This document shows, in pieces, positions 1 through 8,930 of a stretch of DNA of 64,000 nt. The notes under the pieces were generated by a model. The model saw only the letters and a list, made by a program, of their open reading frames with translations, did no database searches and was not told where the DNA came from. A program made the translations under genes and the position numbers. The stretch spans positions 62,001-126,000 of the forward strand of contig NZ_MQUA01000004.1 in NCBI RefSeq assembly GCF_002943715.1, written 5' to 3'. The DNA comes from Polaribacter filamentus. GTDB lineage: Bacteria; Bacteroidota; Bacteroidia; Flavobacteriales; Flavobacteriaceae. Each line of letters starts with the position of its first letter. Within the stretch, counting starts at the first letter, position 1.

Positions 1-378
1 TGCGTAGCCAAACATCATTCCTTGGTCTCCAGCACCTTGATCTTCGGGGTTTGCTCTGTCAACTCCTTGGTTAATGTCTGGTGATTGCTCGTGAATTGCA
101 GATAAAATTCCGCAAGAGTTGCCATCAAACATATAGGCGCTTTGGTTGTAACCAATTTTATTGATCACTTCTCTTGCAATCTGTTGCACGTCTAAATACG
201 TGTTCGATTTTACTTCTCCAGCCAAAATAACTTGACCCGTAGTTACTAAAGTTTCACAAGCAACTTTACTGTTTTTATCAAAAGCTAAAAAATTATCTAT
301 TAAAGCATCAGAAATTTGATCTGCAACTTTATCTGGATGTCCTTCAGAAACACTTTCTGAGGTAAATAAATATGACAT
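1..378 (-). CDS. metK: S-adenosylmethionine synthetase, N-terminal part (cut by window edge)
   Basis: The reverse strand from position 378 reads [18 protein letters not shown] and stays open for 126 codons to the window edge. This is the start of methionine adenosyltransferase, which makes SAM from methionine and ATP in the cytoplasm. The GHPDK segment near residue 13 and the [15 protein letters not shown] segment at the edge are family signatures. The C-terminal two thirds lie outside the window. It is divergent from metY and is preceded by a probable SAM-II riboswitch on its own strand, so product feedback on synthesis is likely. Confidence 0.95.
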   Translation of the reverse strand, partial: MSYLFTSESVSEGHPDKVADQISDALIDNFLAFDKNSKVACETLVTTGQVILAGEVKSNTYLDVQQIAREVINKIGYNQSAYMFDGNSCGILSAIHEQSPDINQGVDRANPEDQGAGDQGMMFGYA

Positions 379-429
379 ATAAATCTTCTTTTTATGGATT
401 AATGAAAAATGAAAAGAGATTGCTTGGTC

Positions 430-460
430 GCTAAAAGTAGTATATTATTACTGCTTTAGC
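430..460 (-). promoter_or_regulatory. Hairpin overlapping the 3' part of the metK leader aptamer
   Basis: On the minus strand GCTAAA (5' arm, ending the probable SAM-II core) can pair with TTTTAGC about 20 nt downstream, and AGTA pairs with TACT inside it. The 5' arm is the same GCUAAA needed for the aptamer pseudoknot, so this hairpin and ligand binding should be mutually exclusive. This is an inference from pairing by eye. Confidence 0.5.
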
Positions 461-500
461 TTTTTTTAATGAGGTTGCAATCAGTTCAAATTTTTCCTCT
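450..500 (-). promoter_or_regulatory. Probable SAM-II riboswitch of metK
   Basis: The metK leader (minus strand) contains GAGG, a loop ending TTGCAA, CCTC, ATTAAA, then GCTAAAG. This follows the order of the SAM-II core: P1 5' strand, loop ending UUGCAA, P1 3' strand, A-rich linker, GCUAAA pseudoknot strand. GAGG at 499-496 pairs with CCTC at 474-471. SAM-II aptamers lie upstream of methionine and SAM synthesis genes, which fits metK. No covariance search could be run. Confidence 0.7.
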
Positions 501-511
501 AAATTCTAATG

Positions 512-519
512 CAAAGTTA
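512..519 (-). promoter_or_regulatory. Putative metK promoter -7 element (TAACTTTG)
   Basis: The minus strand reads TAACTTTG, matching the Bacteroidota -7 consensus TAnnTTTG, about 15 nt upstream of the SAM-II-like core. A clear -33 TTG at the usual distance is not visible, so only the -7 element is called. Confidence 0.45.
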
Positions 520-674
520 CGTTTTAAATCGAGAAAACATAATTTATACGAATAATATTTGATTATAGTATCATTAGTAAAAACAAAACTGTCCAATTTT
601 ATATTTCACGATTCTAAAAAATACAACTGTAAAAATGTGATATGTATAATAAATAAAAATAAATCTATTTTTAT

Positions 675-706
675 TTGGTTATTAAATTTTTCTAAGCATA
701 TCTTTG
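675..706 (+). promoter_or_regulatory. Putative metY promoter (TTG, 21 bp, TATCTTTG)
   Basis: TTG at 675-677 and TATCTTTG at 699-706 match the Bacteroidota -33 and -7 elements with a 21-bp spacer. The predicted transcript would start near 713, about 25 nt before the SAM-I riboswitch. The rest of the 379-736 gap is AT-rich with no gene. Confidence 0.6.
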
Positions 707-736
707 CACTCACAAAGTTCAATAATTTATTGAAAT

Positions 737-866
737 GTTATCAAGAAAGGTGGAGGGATTAGACCCTTTGAAACCTTAGCAACCCTTTAGTAATAAAGAA
801 GGTGCTACATTCTACCCTTGTGCTGAACCAGTTTCAGTTCGTCAGAAATGAAAAAGGATAGATAAC
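737..866 (+). promoter_or_regulatory. SAM-I (S-box) riboswitch of metY
   Basis: GTTATC (737-742) pairs with GATAAC (861-866) as P1. Between them lie the S-box core elements AGAAAGGTGGAGGGATTAGA, GAAACCTTAGCAACC and AAGGTGCTACATTC. The downstream leader (867-988) contains CCTTTC at 881-886, complementary to GAAAGG at 745-750 of the aptamer, and an 8-bp hairpin GCATCAAT/ATTGATGC at 928-948. SAM binding is expected to lower expression of the downstream methionine genes. Confidence 0.93.
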
Positions 867-988
867 AAAAAAAGAATTTTCCTTTCTGGATTATTTAATT
901 TTTCTTAATAACATTTTTCTAATAGGAGCATCAATAAAGAATTGATGCACTTGAATTAATTAATTATTAACTCAAAAAAAATAGAAAA

Positions 989-2263
989 ATGAGTACACAC
1001 AAATTCGCAACAAACGCATTACATGCAGGGCATGATGTAAAAGCAAATGGAGGAACAAGAGCCGTTCCTATTTATCAAACAACTTCGTATGTTTTTAACA
1101 GTGCAGATCATGCTGCTAATCTTTTTTCATTAAAAGAATTAGGGTTTATTTACACACGTTTAAACAATCCTACGAATCAAATTTTACAAGACCGTTTGGC
1201 GGCTATTGAAGGCGGAATCGGAGCAGTCGTTTTTGCTTCTGGAACGGGAGCAATTGCTACAGGTTTATTGACACTTTTAAAAGCAGGCGATCACATTGTG
1301 GCTTCAAGTAGTTTGTATGGTGGTACTTACAACTTATTAAGCGTTACTTTGCCTAGATTAGGCATTACAACAACGTTTGTGGATGCTTCAAATCCTGATA
1401 ATTTTGCTGCTGCTGTGCAGGATAATACAAGAGCCTTTTTTGTAGAATCTTTAGGAAACCCTAAGTTAGATGTGTTAGATTTAGACGCAATTTCTGTACA
1501 TTCAAGAGCTGCGGAAGTTCCTTTTATTGTTGATAATACAGTAGCAACACCTGCGTTGTTAAATCCTATAAAGCATGGTGCAAATATTGTAATTCATTCA
1601 CTTACCAAATATATTGGTGGTCAAGGAAACTCTTTAGGAGGCGCAATTATTGATGCTGGAACCTTTAACTGGGCAAACGGGAAATTTCCTGAATTTACAG
1701 AACCTTCTGCGGGGTATCATGGTTTAGTATATCATGAAGCTTTAGGCGCAGCGGCGTTTACCTTTAAGTTAATTTTAGAAGGATTGCGTGATTTTGGAGC
1801 TGCAATCAGTCCAACAAACGCGTTTAATATTATTCAAGGTCTAGAAACGTTATCAATCCGAATTAAACAACATTCAGAAAATGCATTGGCATTGGCAAAA
1901 TGGTTGGAGCAACAAGAAGAGGTTGCCTGGGTAAATTATCCTGGTTTAGAAAGTAGTGAATATAAAAAGTTAGCAGATAAATACTTGCCAAAAGGGCAAA
2001 GTGGAATCGTTACTTTCGGCGCAAAAGGCGGATTTGAAGCTGCAAAAACAGTATCAAACGAAACAAAGATTTTCTCATTATTGGCGAATATTGGCGATAC
2101 AAAATCATTAATTATTCATCCTGCAAGTACTACACATCAGCAATTAAATGACGAACAACAGGCGAGCGCTGGTGTTACTCAAGATTTAATTAGATTGTCT
2201 GTTGGTATTGAAGATTTAGAAGATTTAAAAGCCGATTTAAAAGCAGCTTTTTCTAAAATATAA
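989..2263 (+). CDS. metY: O-acetylhomoserine sulfhydrylase (aminocarboxypropyltransferase)
   Basis: This 424-residue Cys/Met metabolism PLP enzyme makes homocysteine from O-acetylhomoserine and sulfide. The PLP-binding lysine is K207 in HSLTKYIGGQG. The extended form with long loops (residues 40-60 and 225-255) is typical of MetY rather than the shorter cystathionine gamma-synthases. It is the first gene behind the SAM-I riboswitch. The neighbouring MetX domain supplies its substrate and the sulfate reduction genes supply sulfide. Confidence 0.9.
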   Translation: MSTHKFATNALHAGHDVKANGGTRAVPIYQTTSYVFNSADHAANLFSLKELGFIYTRLNNPTNQILQDRLAAIEGGIGAVVFASGTGAIATGLLTLLKAGDHIVASSSLYGGTYNLLSVTLPRLGITTTFVDASNPDNFAAAVQDNTRAFFVESLGNPKLDVLDLDAISVHSRAAEVPFIVDNTVATPALLNPIKHGANIVIHSLTKYIGGQGNSLGGAIIDAGTFNWANGKFPEFTEPSAGYHGLVYHEALGAAAFTFKLILEGLRDFGAAISPTNAFNIIQGLETLSIRIKQHSENALALAKWLEQQEEVAWVNYPGLESSEYKKLADKYLPKGQSGIVTFGAKGGFEAAKTVSNETKIFSLLANIGDTKSLIIHPASTTHQQLNDEQQASAGVTQDLIRLSVGIEDLEDLKADLKAAFSKI

Positions 2264-2277
2264 TAACAATGTGTCAT

Positions 2278-2336
2278 TGAGCGCAGTCGAAAGGTTCTTT
2301 TTACCTTTTAAGTTTATGAGTTCTCGACTGCGCTCA
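2278..2336 (+). repeat. Intergenic inverted repeat with a TGAGCGCAGTCGA stem
   Basis: TGAGCGCAGTCGA (2278-2290) is perfectly repeated in inverse at 2324-2336, giving a 13-bp stem with a 33-nt loop between metY and the metX-thrA fusion. A single arm of the same sequence recurs at 12174-12186. It looks like a dispersed intergenic hairpin repeat. It may act as an intercistronic mRNA structure, and there is no long U-run for a classical terminator. Confidence 0.65.
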
Positions 2337-2371
2337 AACAGACATACATTTTTTAATAAAATATTTTATAC

Positions 2372-5300
2372 TTGAAAAACCAATTAAAACATATTATCAT
2401 AAACAATTTCACTACAGAAAGTGGTGTACAATTTAATGACATTCAATTAAGTTATCAATTGTTTGGACAAGAATTAGGCGCTGCACCTATTGTTTTGGTT
2501 AATCATGCGTTAACAGGAAATAGCGATGTTGCAGGTGAAAATGGTTGGTGGAAAGATATTATTGGTACTAAAAAAACCATTGATACAAACAATTACACCA
2601 TTTTAGCCTTTAACATTCCGGGAAATGGTTTCGACGGATTTGTAATTGAGAATTACAAAAGTTTTATTGCAAGAGATGTTGCAAACCTGTTTTTAATCGG
2701 ATTAAAAGAATTAAAAATTGATGCTATTTTTGCATTCATTGGTGGTTCATTAGGAGGCGGAATTGCCTGGGAAATGATGTTGTTAAACACAAAATTAACC
2801 CAACATTTTATCCCGGTTGCAACCGATTGGAAATCTACAGATTGGTTGATTGCCAATTGCCAAATTCAAGAACAATTTTTGGTAAATTCTAGCAATCCTG
2901 TGCACGACGCGCGCATGCATGCGATGTTGTGCTACAGAACTCCGGAATCTTTTAAAGAACGTTTTCATCGCTCTAAAAAAGATAATTCAGATATTTTTGA
3001 TGTAGAAAGTTGGTTGTTGCACCACGGAAATAAATTGCAAGAACGCTATCAATTATCGTCTTATAAATTGATGAATCAGTTACTTAAGACAATTGATGTT
3101 ACAAATAACGGTAAGAAAAATATAGAAATTTTAGATTCAATTACTGCGGATATTCACATTATTGGCGTCAATTCTGATTTGTTTTTTACTGCGGAAGAAA
3201 ACAGACAAACGCATAAAAAATTAGCATTAACGAAAGAAAATGTCACCTATAATGAAATAAATTCTGTGCACGGTCATGATGCGTTTTTAATTGAATATGA
3301 ACAATTACAAACTATTATTGAACCGATTTTCAATAAAGATTATAGAAAGAAAAAAATGAAAGTAGTTAAGTTTGGAGGAAAATCTTTAGCTAACGGAAAA
3401 GGAATAAAGAATGCCATTGAAATTATTTTAGATAAATATAACAATGACGAAAAAATTACGGTTGTTGCTTCTGCAAGAGGAAATTCGACAAATGATTTAG
3501 AATTGATTTTACAAAAATCAGCCGCTAAAAAGGAGTATAAATCGAAGTTTAAAAAATTTAAAGAATATCAATTAGAACCTAATAGTTCAGTTGATTTTTC
3601 TCAAGAATTTTCAAAACTAGAAACCATTTTTGAAGGCGTTTCCTTGTTAGGCGATTATAGTCAGAAAATTAAAGATGAGGTTTTAGCCCAAGGCGAATTG
3701 TTGTCCGTAAAATTACTGGCAAGTTTACTAGAAAAAGAAAACATTTCTGCAAATGCAACAGACGCAAGAACGCTAATTATTACGGATGAAAATTTTGGAA
3801 ATGCACATCCAATCACATCGATTTCTAAAGAGAATGTAATCAATTATTACAAGAAAAATAAAGATACAATTAACATTGTAACTGGTTTTATATCTTCAAA
3901 CAAAAAAGGAGAAACAACCACTTTAGGCAGAAATGGAAGTAATTACACGGCAGCTTTATTGGCGAATTTTTTAGATGCGGATGAGTTACAAAATTACACA
4001 CACGTTAGCGGAATTTTCACTGCAAATCCTGATTTAGTAGCAGACGCAAAAAAAATTGAACAATTGTCCTATTCTGAGGCGAATGAATTAGCCAATTTAG
4101 GAACCACAATTTTACATGCAAAAACCATTATTCCGTTATTAGAAAAGAACATCAACCTTCGGATTTTAAATACGTTTAACAAAGAAGATAAAGGAACTTT
4201 AATTACTGCAGAGTCTTCTATAAAAGGGATTAAATCAATCTCAACAATTGATAATGTTGCACTTCTAAATTTTGAGGGTAGAGGTTTATTGGGTAAAGTT
4301 GGTGTTGATGCGCGGATTTTTAAAACTTTAAGCGATCGAAATATTAGTATCAGTATTATTTCTCAAGGTTCATCAGAAAGAGGAATTGGTTTAATTATTG
4401 AAGCTGATAGAGCGCAAGAAGCGGTTGCTGCTTTGGAAAAAGAATTCGAAAATGATTTTTATTTGCAAGACGTAAATCAGATTTCTATTTTACATAATGT
4501 AGCCGTTATTTCTATTATTGGTCAAGATTTAAGTGAATTTCATCTACCTTATAATGCCTTAATCAAAAACCAAATTGTGCCCGTTTTATTCAATAATACG
4601 GTTACTGGAAAAAATGTGAGTTTGGTGGTTAAAAAAGACCAATTACACAAAGCGGTTAATGTAATTCATGGTCAAGTTTTTGGAGTAACCAAGAAAATAA
4701 ACATATCCATTTTCGGAAAAGGTTTAGTTGGCGGAACGCTGATAGATCAAATTATTGAAAACACGCAATCTGTTTTAGAAAGGAGAAAAATTCAGTTGAA
4801 TGTTTTTGCTGTTGCAAACTCTAAAAAAGTGTTGTTATCTAAAAACGGAGTGTCTAAAAACTGGAAGCAAGATTTATTAGAAAATGGCGATGAGAATGTT
4901 TCTGTGGAGGATGTTATTGAATTTTCAAAAGCGCATCATTTTGAGAATTTAATAGTTGTTGATAATACTGCAAGCGTGGCTTTTGTAAGTAATTATATAC
5001 CTTTTATTGAAGCTGGTTTCGATTTGGTTTCTTGTAATAAAATTGCGAACACCTTGTCTTTTGATTTTTATAAAGAAATAAGAGCAAAATTAAAAGAATA
5101 CAAAAAACAATATTTATACGAAACCAATGTTGGTGCAGGTTTACCTCTGATTGATACAATACGGTTATTGCATGAATCAGGAGAGAATATCACCAAAATT
5201 AGAGGTGTTTTTTCTGGAACTTTAAGTTATTTATTTAATAACTTTTCTTCGGATAATGTTTCGTTTTCGAAAGTATTAAAAGAAGCGATTGACAAAGGTT

Positions 5301-5773
5301 TTACAGAACCAGATCCACGGGAAGATTTAGGCGGAAATGATGTTGCTAGGAAATTACTAATTTTAGCAAGGGAATTAGAATTAGAAAATGAATTGAAAGA
5401 AGTGGAAATTAAAAATTTAATTCCCCAAAATTTAAGAAGTGGTTCTGCTGACGATTTTTTAGCTAATTTAGAATTGCTGAATGATGAATATCAAACCTTA
5501 AAAGACAATCAGAAACCAAATCACGTTTTACGTTATATAGGCGAATTAGGCGGAGATTTATCCAAAGAAAAAGGAAATTTAGAAGTAAAATTAGTTTCAG
5601 TCCCTGTAAATACACCTTTAGGTTCTTTAAAAGGATCAGATGCAATTTTTGAAATTTATACAGAATCTTATGGAGAGCAACCTATTGTAATTCAGGGGGC
5701 AGGAGCAGGAGCAAGTGTAACTGCAAGAGGCGTTTTTGGTGATATTTTAAGATTGGCGAAACATAATAATTAA
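2372..5773 (+). CDS. Trifunctional fusion: homoserine O-acetyltransferase (MetX-like) + aspartokinase-like + homoserine dehydrogenase
   Basis: This is a 1133-residue fusion from a TTG start. Residues 1-325 are an alpha/beta hydrolase of the MetX type, with nucleophile motif GGSLGGG, a VNSDLFF acid region and HGHDAF histidine. Residue 329 (ATG at 3356) begins a ThrA-like protein: aspartokinase domain (KFGGKS, LGRNGSNYTAA), ACT region, then NAD(P)-binding GKGLVGG and homoserine dehydrogenase signature FTEPDPREDLGGNDVARK. Several kinase residues differ from the E. coli ThrA family: KFGGTS is KFGGKS, GSDYSAA is GSNYTAA, and TDVDG is THVSG. The kinase domain may therefore be inactive. The A-rich junction before the internal ATG could allow separate initiation. 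Confidence 0.9.
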   Translation: MKNQLKHIIINNFTTESGVQFNDIQLSYQLFGQELGAAPIVLVNHALTGNSDVAGENGWWKDIIGTKKTIDTNNYTILAFNIPGNGFDGFVIENYKSFIARDVANLFLIGLKELKIDAIFAFIGGSLGGGIAWEMMLLNTKLTQHFIPVATDWKSTDWLIANCQIQEQFLVNSSNPVHDARMHAMLCYRTPESFKERFHRSKKDNSDIFDVESWLLHHGNKLQERYQLSSYKLMNQLLKTIDVTNNGKKNIEILDSITADIHIIGVNSDLFFTAEENRQTHKKLALTKENVTYNEINSVHGHDAFLIEYEQLQTIIEPIFNKDYRKKKMKVVKFGGKSLANGKGIKNAIEIILDKYNNDEKITVVASARGNSTNDLELILQKSAAKKEYKSKFKKFKEYQLEPNSSVDFSQEFSKLETIFEGVSLLGDYSQKIKDEVLAQGELLSVKLLASLLEKENISANATDARTLIITDENFGNAHPITSISKENVINYYKKNKDTINIVTGFISSNKKGETTTLGRNGSNYTAALLANFLDADELQNYTHVSGIFTANPDLVADAKKIEQLSYSEANELANLGTTILHAKTIIPLLEKNINLRILNTFNKEDKGTLITAESSIKGIKSISTIDNVALLNFEGRGLLGKVGVDARIFKTLSDRNISISIISQGSSERGIGLIIEADRAQEAVAALEKEFENDFYLQDVNQISILHNVAVISIIGQDLSEFHLPYNALIKNQIVPVLFNNTVTGKNVSLVVKKDQLHKAVNVIHGQVFGVTKKINISIFGKGLVGGTLIDQIIENTQSVLERRKIQLNVFAVANSKKVLLSKNGVSKNWKQDLLENGDENVSVEDVIEFSKAHHFENLIVVDNTASVAFVSNYIPFIEAGFDLVSCNKIANTLSFDFYKEIRAKLKEYKKQYLYETNVGAGLPLIDTIRLLHESGENITKIRGVFSGTLSYLFNNFSSDNVSFSKVLKEAIDKGFTEPDPREDLGGNDVARKLLILARELELENELKEVEIKNLIPQNLRSGSADDFLANLELLNDEYQTLKDNQKPNHVLRYIGELGGDLSKEKGNLEVKLVSVPVNTPLGSLKGSDAIFEIYTESYGEQPIVIQGAGAGASVTARGVFGDILRLAKHNN

Positions 5774-5847
5774 ATTAGTTGATGGTTTATAGTTTTTGGT
5801 TAATAGTCTAAACCACAAACCATTTACCACAAACCAACAACCAACAT

Positions 5848-7017
5848 ATGAGCAAACATTTCGAAACACAAGCAATTAGAAATCAGACTGATAGATCACA
5901 GTTTTCAGAACATTCTACACCTTTATATTTAACTTCAAGTTTTGTTTTTGAGGATGCAGAAGAAATGCGTGCATCCTTCGCAGAAGAAAAAGAACGAAAC
6001 TTATACAGTCGATTTACAAACCCGAATACTACAGAGTTTGTAGATAAAATTGTTGCGATGGAAGGTGCAGAAACGGGTTATGCTTTTGCAACCGGAATGT
6101 CTGCAATCTTTTCAACATTTGCCGCTTTGTTAAATGCTGGAGATCATATTGTTTCTTGTCGTTCGGTTTTTGGCTCAACACACAGTATGTTTACCAAATA
6201 TTTACCAAAATGGAATATTGAAACTTCTTATTTTAAGGTGGATGAAGTTCATTTGGTCGAAAGTTTAATTAAAGAAAATACGAAGATTTTATATATTGAA
6301 ACGCCAACAAATCCGGCAGTAGATATTTTAGATTTAGAGGTAATTGGTGAAATCGCTAAAAAACACAATCTTATTTTTATAGTAGACAACTGTTTTGCAA
6401 CGCCATATGTGCAACAACCTATTAAATTTGGCGCAGATTTGGTTATTCATTCGGCAACAAAATTAATTGATGGTCAAGGTAGAGTTTTAGGCGGCGTAAC
6501 AGTTGGTAGAGAAGATTTGATGCGGGAAATTTATCTTTTTGCAAGAAATACAGGACCTGCAATGTCTCCTTTTAATGCGTGGGTTTTATCAAAAAGTTTA
6601 GAGACTTTATCAATCCGAGTAGAAAAACATGCAGAAAATGCCTTAAAAGTAGCAATTTTTTTAGAAGGAAATAAAAATGTTGAATTTGTAAAGTATCCGT
6701 TTTTAAAAACGCATCCTCAATATGAAGTGGCAAAAAAACAAATGTCACTAGGGGGAAATATTGTTGCTTTCGAAATTAAAGGCGGAATTGACGCAGGAAG
6801 AAAGTTTTTAGACAGTATTAAAATGTGTTCTTTATCTGCAAATTTGGGCGATACTAGAACAATTGTTACACATCCATCGTCTACAACACACGGGCGTTTG
6901 TCTGAAGAAGATAGATTAGAAGTTGGGATAACAGATGGTTTAGTTCGAATTTCTGTTGGCTTAGAAAATGTTTTAGATATTATTGAAGACATTGAGCAAG
7001 CTTTGAATGCTAAATAA
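5848..7017 (+). CDS. metZ: PLP-dependent transsulfuration enzyme (O-succinylhomoserine sulfhydrylase / MetZ type)
   Basis: This 389-residue Cys/Met metabolism enzyme has PLP lysine K205 in HSATKLIDGQGRVLGG. Its compact form and NLYSRFTNPNTTEF segment fit MetZ or cystathionine gamma-synthase/lyase relatives. It follows the fusion gene after 74 bp of low-complexity spacer (5774-5847) rich in AACCACAAACC. Substrate choice (acyl-homoserine plus sulfide or cysteine) cannot be fixed from sequence. It is a second homocysteine-forming candidate beside metY. Confidence 0.8.
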   Translation: MSKHFETQAIRNQTDRSQFSEHSTPLYLTSSFVFEDAEEMRASFAEEKERNLYSRFTNPNTTEFVDKIVAMEGAETGYAFATGMSAIFSTFAALLNAGDHIVSCRSVFGSTHSMFTKYLPKWNIETSYFKVDEVHLVESLIKENTKILYIETPTNPAVDILDLEVIGEIAKKHNLIFIVDNCFATPYVQQPIKFGADLVIHSATKLIDGQGRVLGGVTVGREDLMREIYLFARNTGPAMSPFNAWVLSKSLETLSIRVEKHAENALKVAIFLEGNKNVEFVKYPFLKTHPQYEVAKKQMSLGGNIVAFEIKGGIDAGRKFLDSIKMCSLSANLGDTRTIVTHPSSTTHGRLSEEDRLEVGITDGLVRISVGLENVLDIIEDIEQALNAK

Positions 7018-7044
7018 TAGCATTTATTTATGTAGTTTTGTTTT

Positions 7045-7464
7045 ATGCTCTCAAAGAAAACAAAATACGGAATTAAAGCACTTACTTATTTAGCAAGGCA
7101 GGAAAATAAAACACCTGTTCAAATTGCTACGATATCTAAAAGTGAAAATATTTCTTTGAAGTTTTTAGAAAGCATCTTATTAACGCTTCGTAAAAACGGC
7201 TTTTTGGGCTCTAAAAAAGGAAAAGGTGGAGGTTATTATTTACTCAAAGAACCTTGTGAAATAGAAATGACAGCGATTATGAGAATTTTAGAAGGACCAA
7301 TTTCTATGGTTCCTTGTGTGAGTTTAAATTTTTATGAAAAGTGTGATGACTGTCCGGATGAAAATGCTTGTGCTGTTCATAATTTAATGCTGCAAGTAAG
7401 AGATAGTACACTTCAAATTTTTAGAAACACCACATTGGCAGATTTAACCAGCAATAAACCGTAG
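7045..7464 (+). CDS. Rrf2 family transcriptional regulator
   Basis: This 139-residue protein has an N-terminal winged helix (KTKYGIKALTYLARQ) and Rrf2 wing segment (KGKGGGYYL). Four cysteines in PCVS, KCDDC and NAC (residues 91-112) could bind an Fe-S cluster. Rrf2 members such as CymR and IscR sense cysteine status or Fe-S supply. Its position between methionine and sulfate assimilation genes makes it a candidate regulator of the cluster, though its targets are unproven. Confidence 0.85.
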   Translation: MLSKKTKYGIKALTYLARQENKTPVQIATISKSENISLKFLESILLTLRKNGFLGSKKGKGGGYYLLKEPCEIEMTAIMRILEGPISMVPCVSLNFYEKCDDCPDENACAVHNLMLQVRDSTLQIFRNTTLADLTSNKP

Positions 7465-7494
7465 TATTTTTTGATAAAAATCGTGTTACTTCGG

Positions 7495-8715
7495 ATGAAA
7501 AAAAACTTGCTACTTCTGCTAATTTTGCTGATTTCCTTCACAAACTTTAGTAAGGATAAAAATGAATCAAAAACGAAGTTGACCAACTTTTTATCAAAAT
7601 CGTATTATAGTATTAATTTAGGAGGTGTTTTTTATCCTTTTTCAAATGATAATTTAATTGATGGATATCAAACAGAAACTTTTAGCAAAAATTGGTTTTC
7701 TGGAAGATTGTTGCTAGGACATAAATTAACGGATGACCTGGCAGTGCAATTCGGAACCATGAGACCCGCTTCTTGGTTTAAATACGACAATGTAAATAAC
7801 ATTGGTTATGATAGAAGTGTTTGGATAAATGCATGGTCGTTATCACTTAAAAAAGATTTTAAATTACATAAAAACACTTCTTTTTATGCAGAAGCAGGGA
7901 TTGTAAATTTAACAAGATTTGGTTTTTTAATAGGAGATAAAGAAATCTATGAAGATGCGCATTATGGAAGTTTGTTATATGGTTTTGGAGTGCAACATCG
8001 TTTAACTGATACATGGAGATTGTCTTTAAATGGAACATTTTTGCCGAAATCAGCAAAACATAATCAGCCTCCGATATCTCAATTTTCTTTGGGTTTTGAG
8101 TATCATTTACAACAACTTGATGATAAAAAATCGCAAGAATTTGCTAGTAATGAACATTTTTTTTCAACCAATATTTTACAGGTTAGTTATGGCACAAGTG
8201 CGATTGGTTTTGGAGTAAATCGTTTTTTTGGGATGAGTTTAAAAGTGGGTAGTTTTGAGAGTTTTGGGATTCCTGTTTTTTGGGTAGGAGAAGTAAAAGC
8301 AAAACATGCTTTTTCGGTAACTTATCAAAGATTGATTTTTAGAACAGAAAAGATTTTTTCTTTAGATTGGGGTACAAGTGTTACTGCTTTTCAGTCTGAA
8401 CTAATAGGCGAAAATATATTTGCATTTTCAATATTTCCGGTTTTACGCTTTTATCTATTAAGAAAAAAAGACTTCGATTTTTACACAAACTATTCTATAA
8501 TTGGCCCTACTTTTTTAACAAAAAGTAATATTGATAGCTTAGAAACTGGGCCAAAAATCACCTACCAAGATACGATGGGTTTTGGTGTTTTCTTCGGAAA
8601 AGAAAGAAAGTATAACTTCGAATTACGCATTATGCATTATTCAAATGGGAATATTTTTACAGGAAATGATGGTGTTGCAGTTCCGCTTCAATTTACTTTA
8701 GGTAAAACATTTTAA
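7495..8715 (+). CDS. Outer-membrane beta-barrel protein with a PagL-like C-terminal half
   Basis: The ATG at 7495 gives 406 residues with a clear signal peptide (MKKNLLLLLILLISFTNFS). A TTG at 7471 would add 8 residues before the signal, so the ATG is preferred. The first half shows alternating beta strands of an OmpA/OprF-like barrel. The C-terminal half ends with RIMHYSNGNIFTGNDG, resembling the His-x-Ser-Asn motif and NDG loop of PagL lipid A deacylases. The PagL catalytic glutamate after NDG is not evident (V/A here). It lies 30 bp after the Rrf2 gene. Its function is uncertain and any link to sulfur metabolism may be only positional. Confidence 0.55.
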   Translation: MKKNLLLLLILLISFTNFSKDKNESKTKLTNFLSKSYYSINLGGVFYPFSNDNLIDGYQTETFSKNWFSGRLLLGHKLTDDLAVQFGTMRPASWFKYDNVNNIGYDRSVWINAWSLSLKKDFKLHKNTSFYAEAGIVNLTRFGFLIGDKEIYEDAHYGSLLYGFGVQHRLTDTWRLSLNGTFLPKSAKHNQPPISQFSLGFEYHLQQLDDKKSQEFASNEHFFSTNILQVSYGTSAIGFGVNRFFGMSLKVGSFESFGIPVFWVGEVKAKHAFSVTYQRLIFRTEKIFSLDWGTSVTAFQSELIGENIFAFSIFPVLRFYLLRKKDFDFYTNYSIIGPTFLTKSNIDSLETGPKITYQDTMGFGVFFGKERKYNFELRIMHYSNGNIFTGNDGVAVPLQFTLGKTF

Positions 8716-8930
8716 GTATCTCAATTATTTTTTTATCAGCATAATATATTCTTAAGCTACAACCTTATAGTACTAAGATATTCCTAAAATAAAGCTCTTT
8801 TTTTTGATAATCTACTAAATCTATAGGGTTTATAGTTATTTTAAGTATTTGAATACTAATTTTTATAAAAATAAGCTGTAGGTTTGCATATCCTATTAAT
8901 TTAGTAGGGTAATACAAATGCTTAATTTTT

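Noticed and set aside
559..762. 67-codon ORF before metY
   Set aside because: It overlaps the metY promoter and the SAM-I aptamer and has no recognisable sequence.
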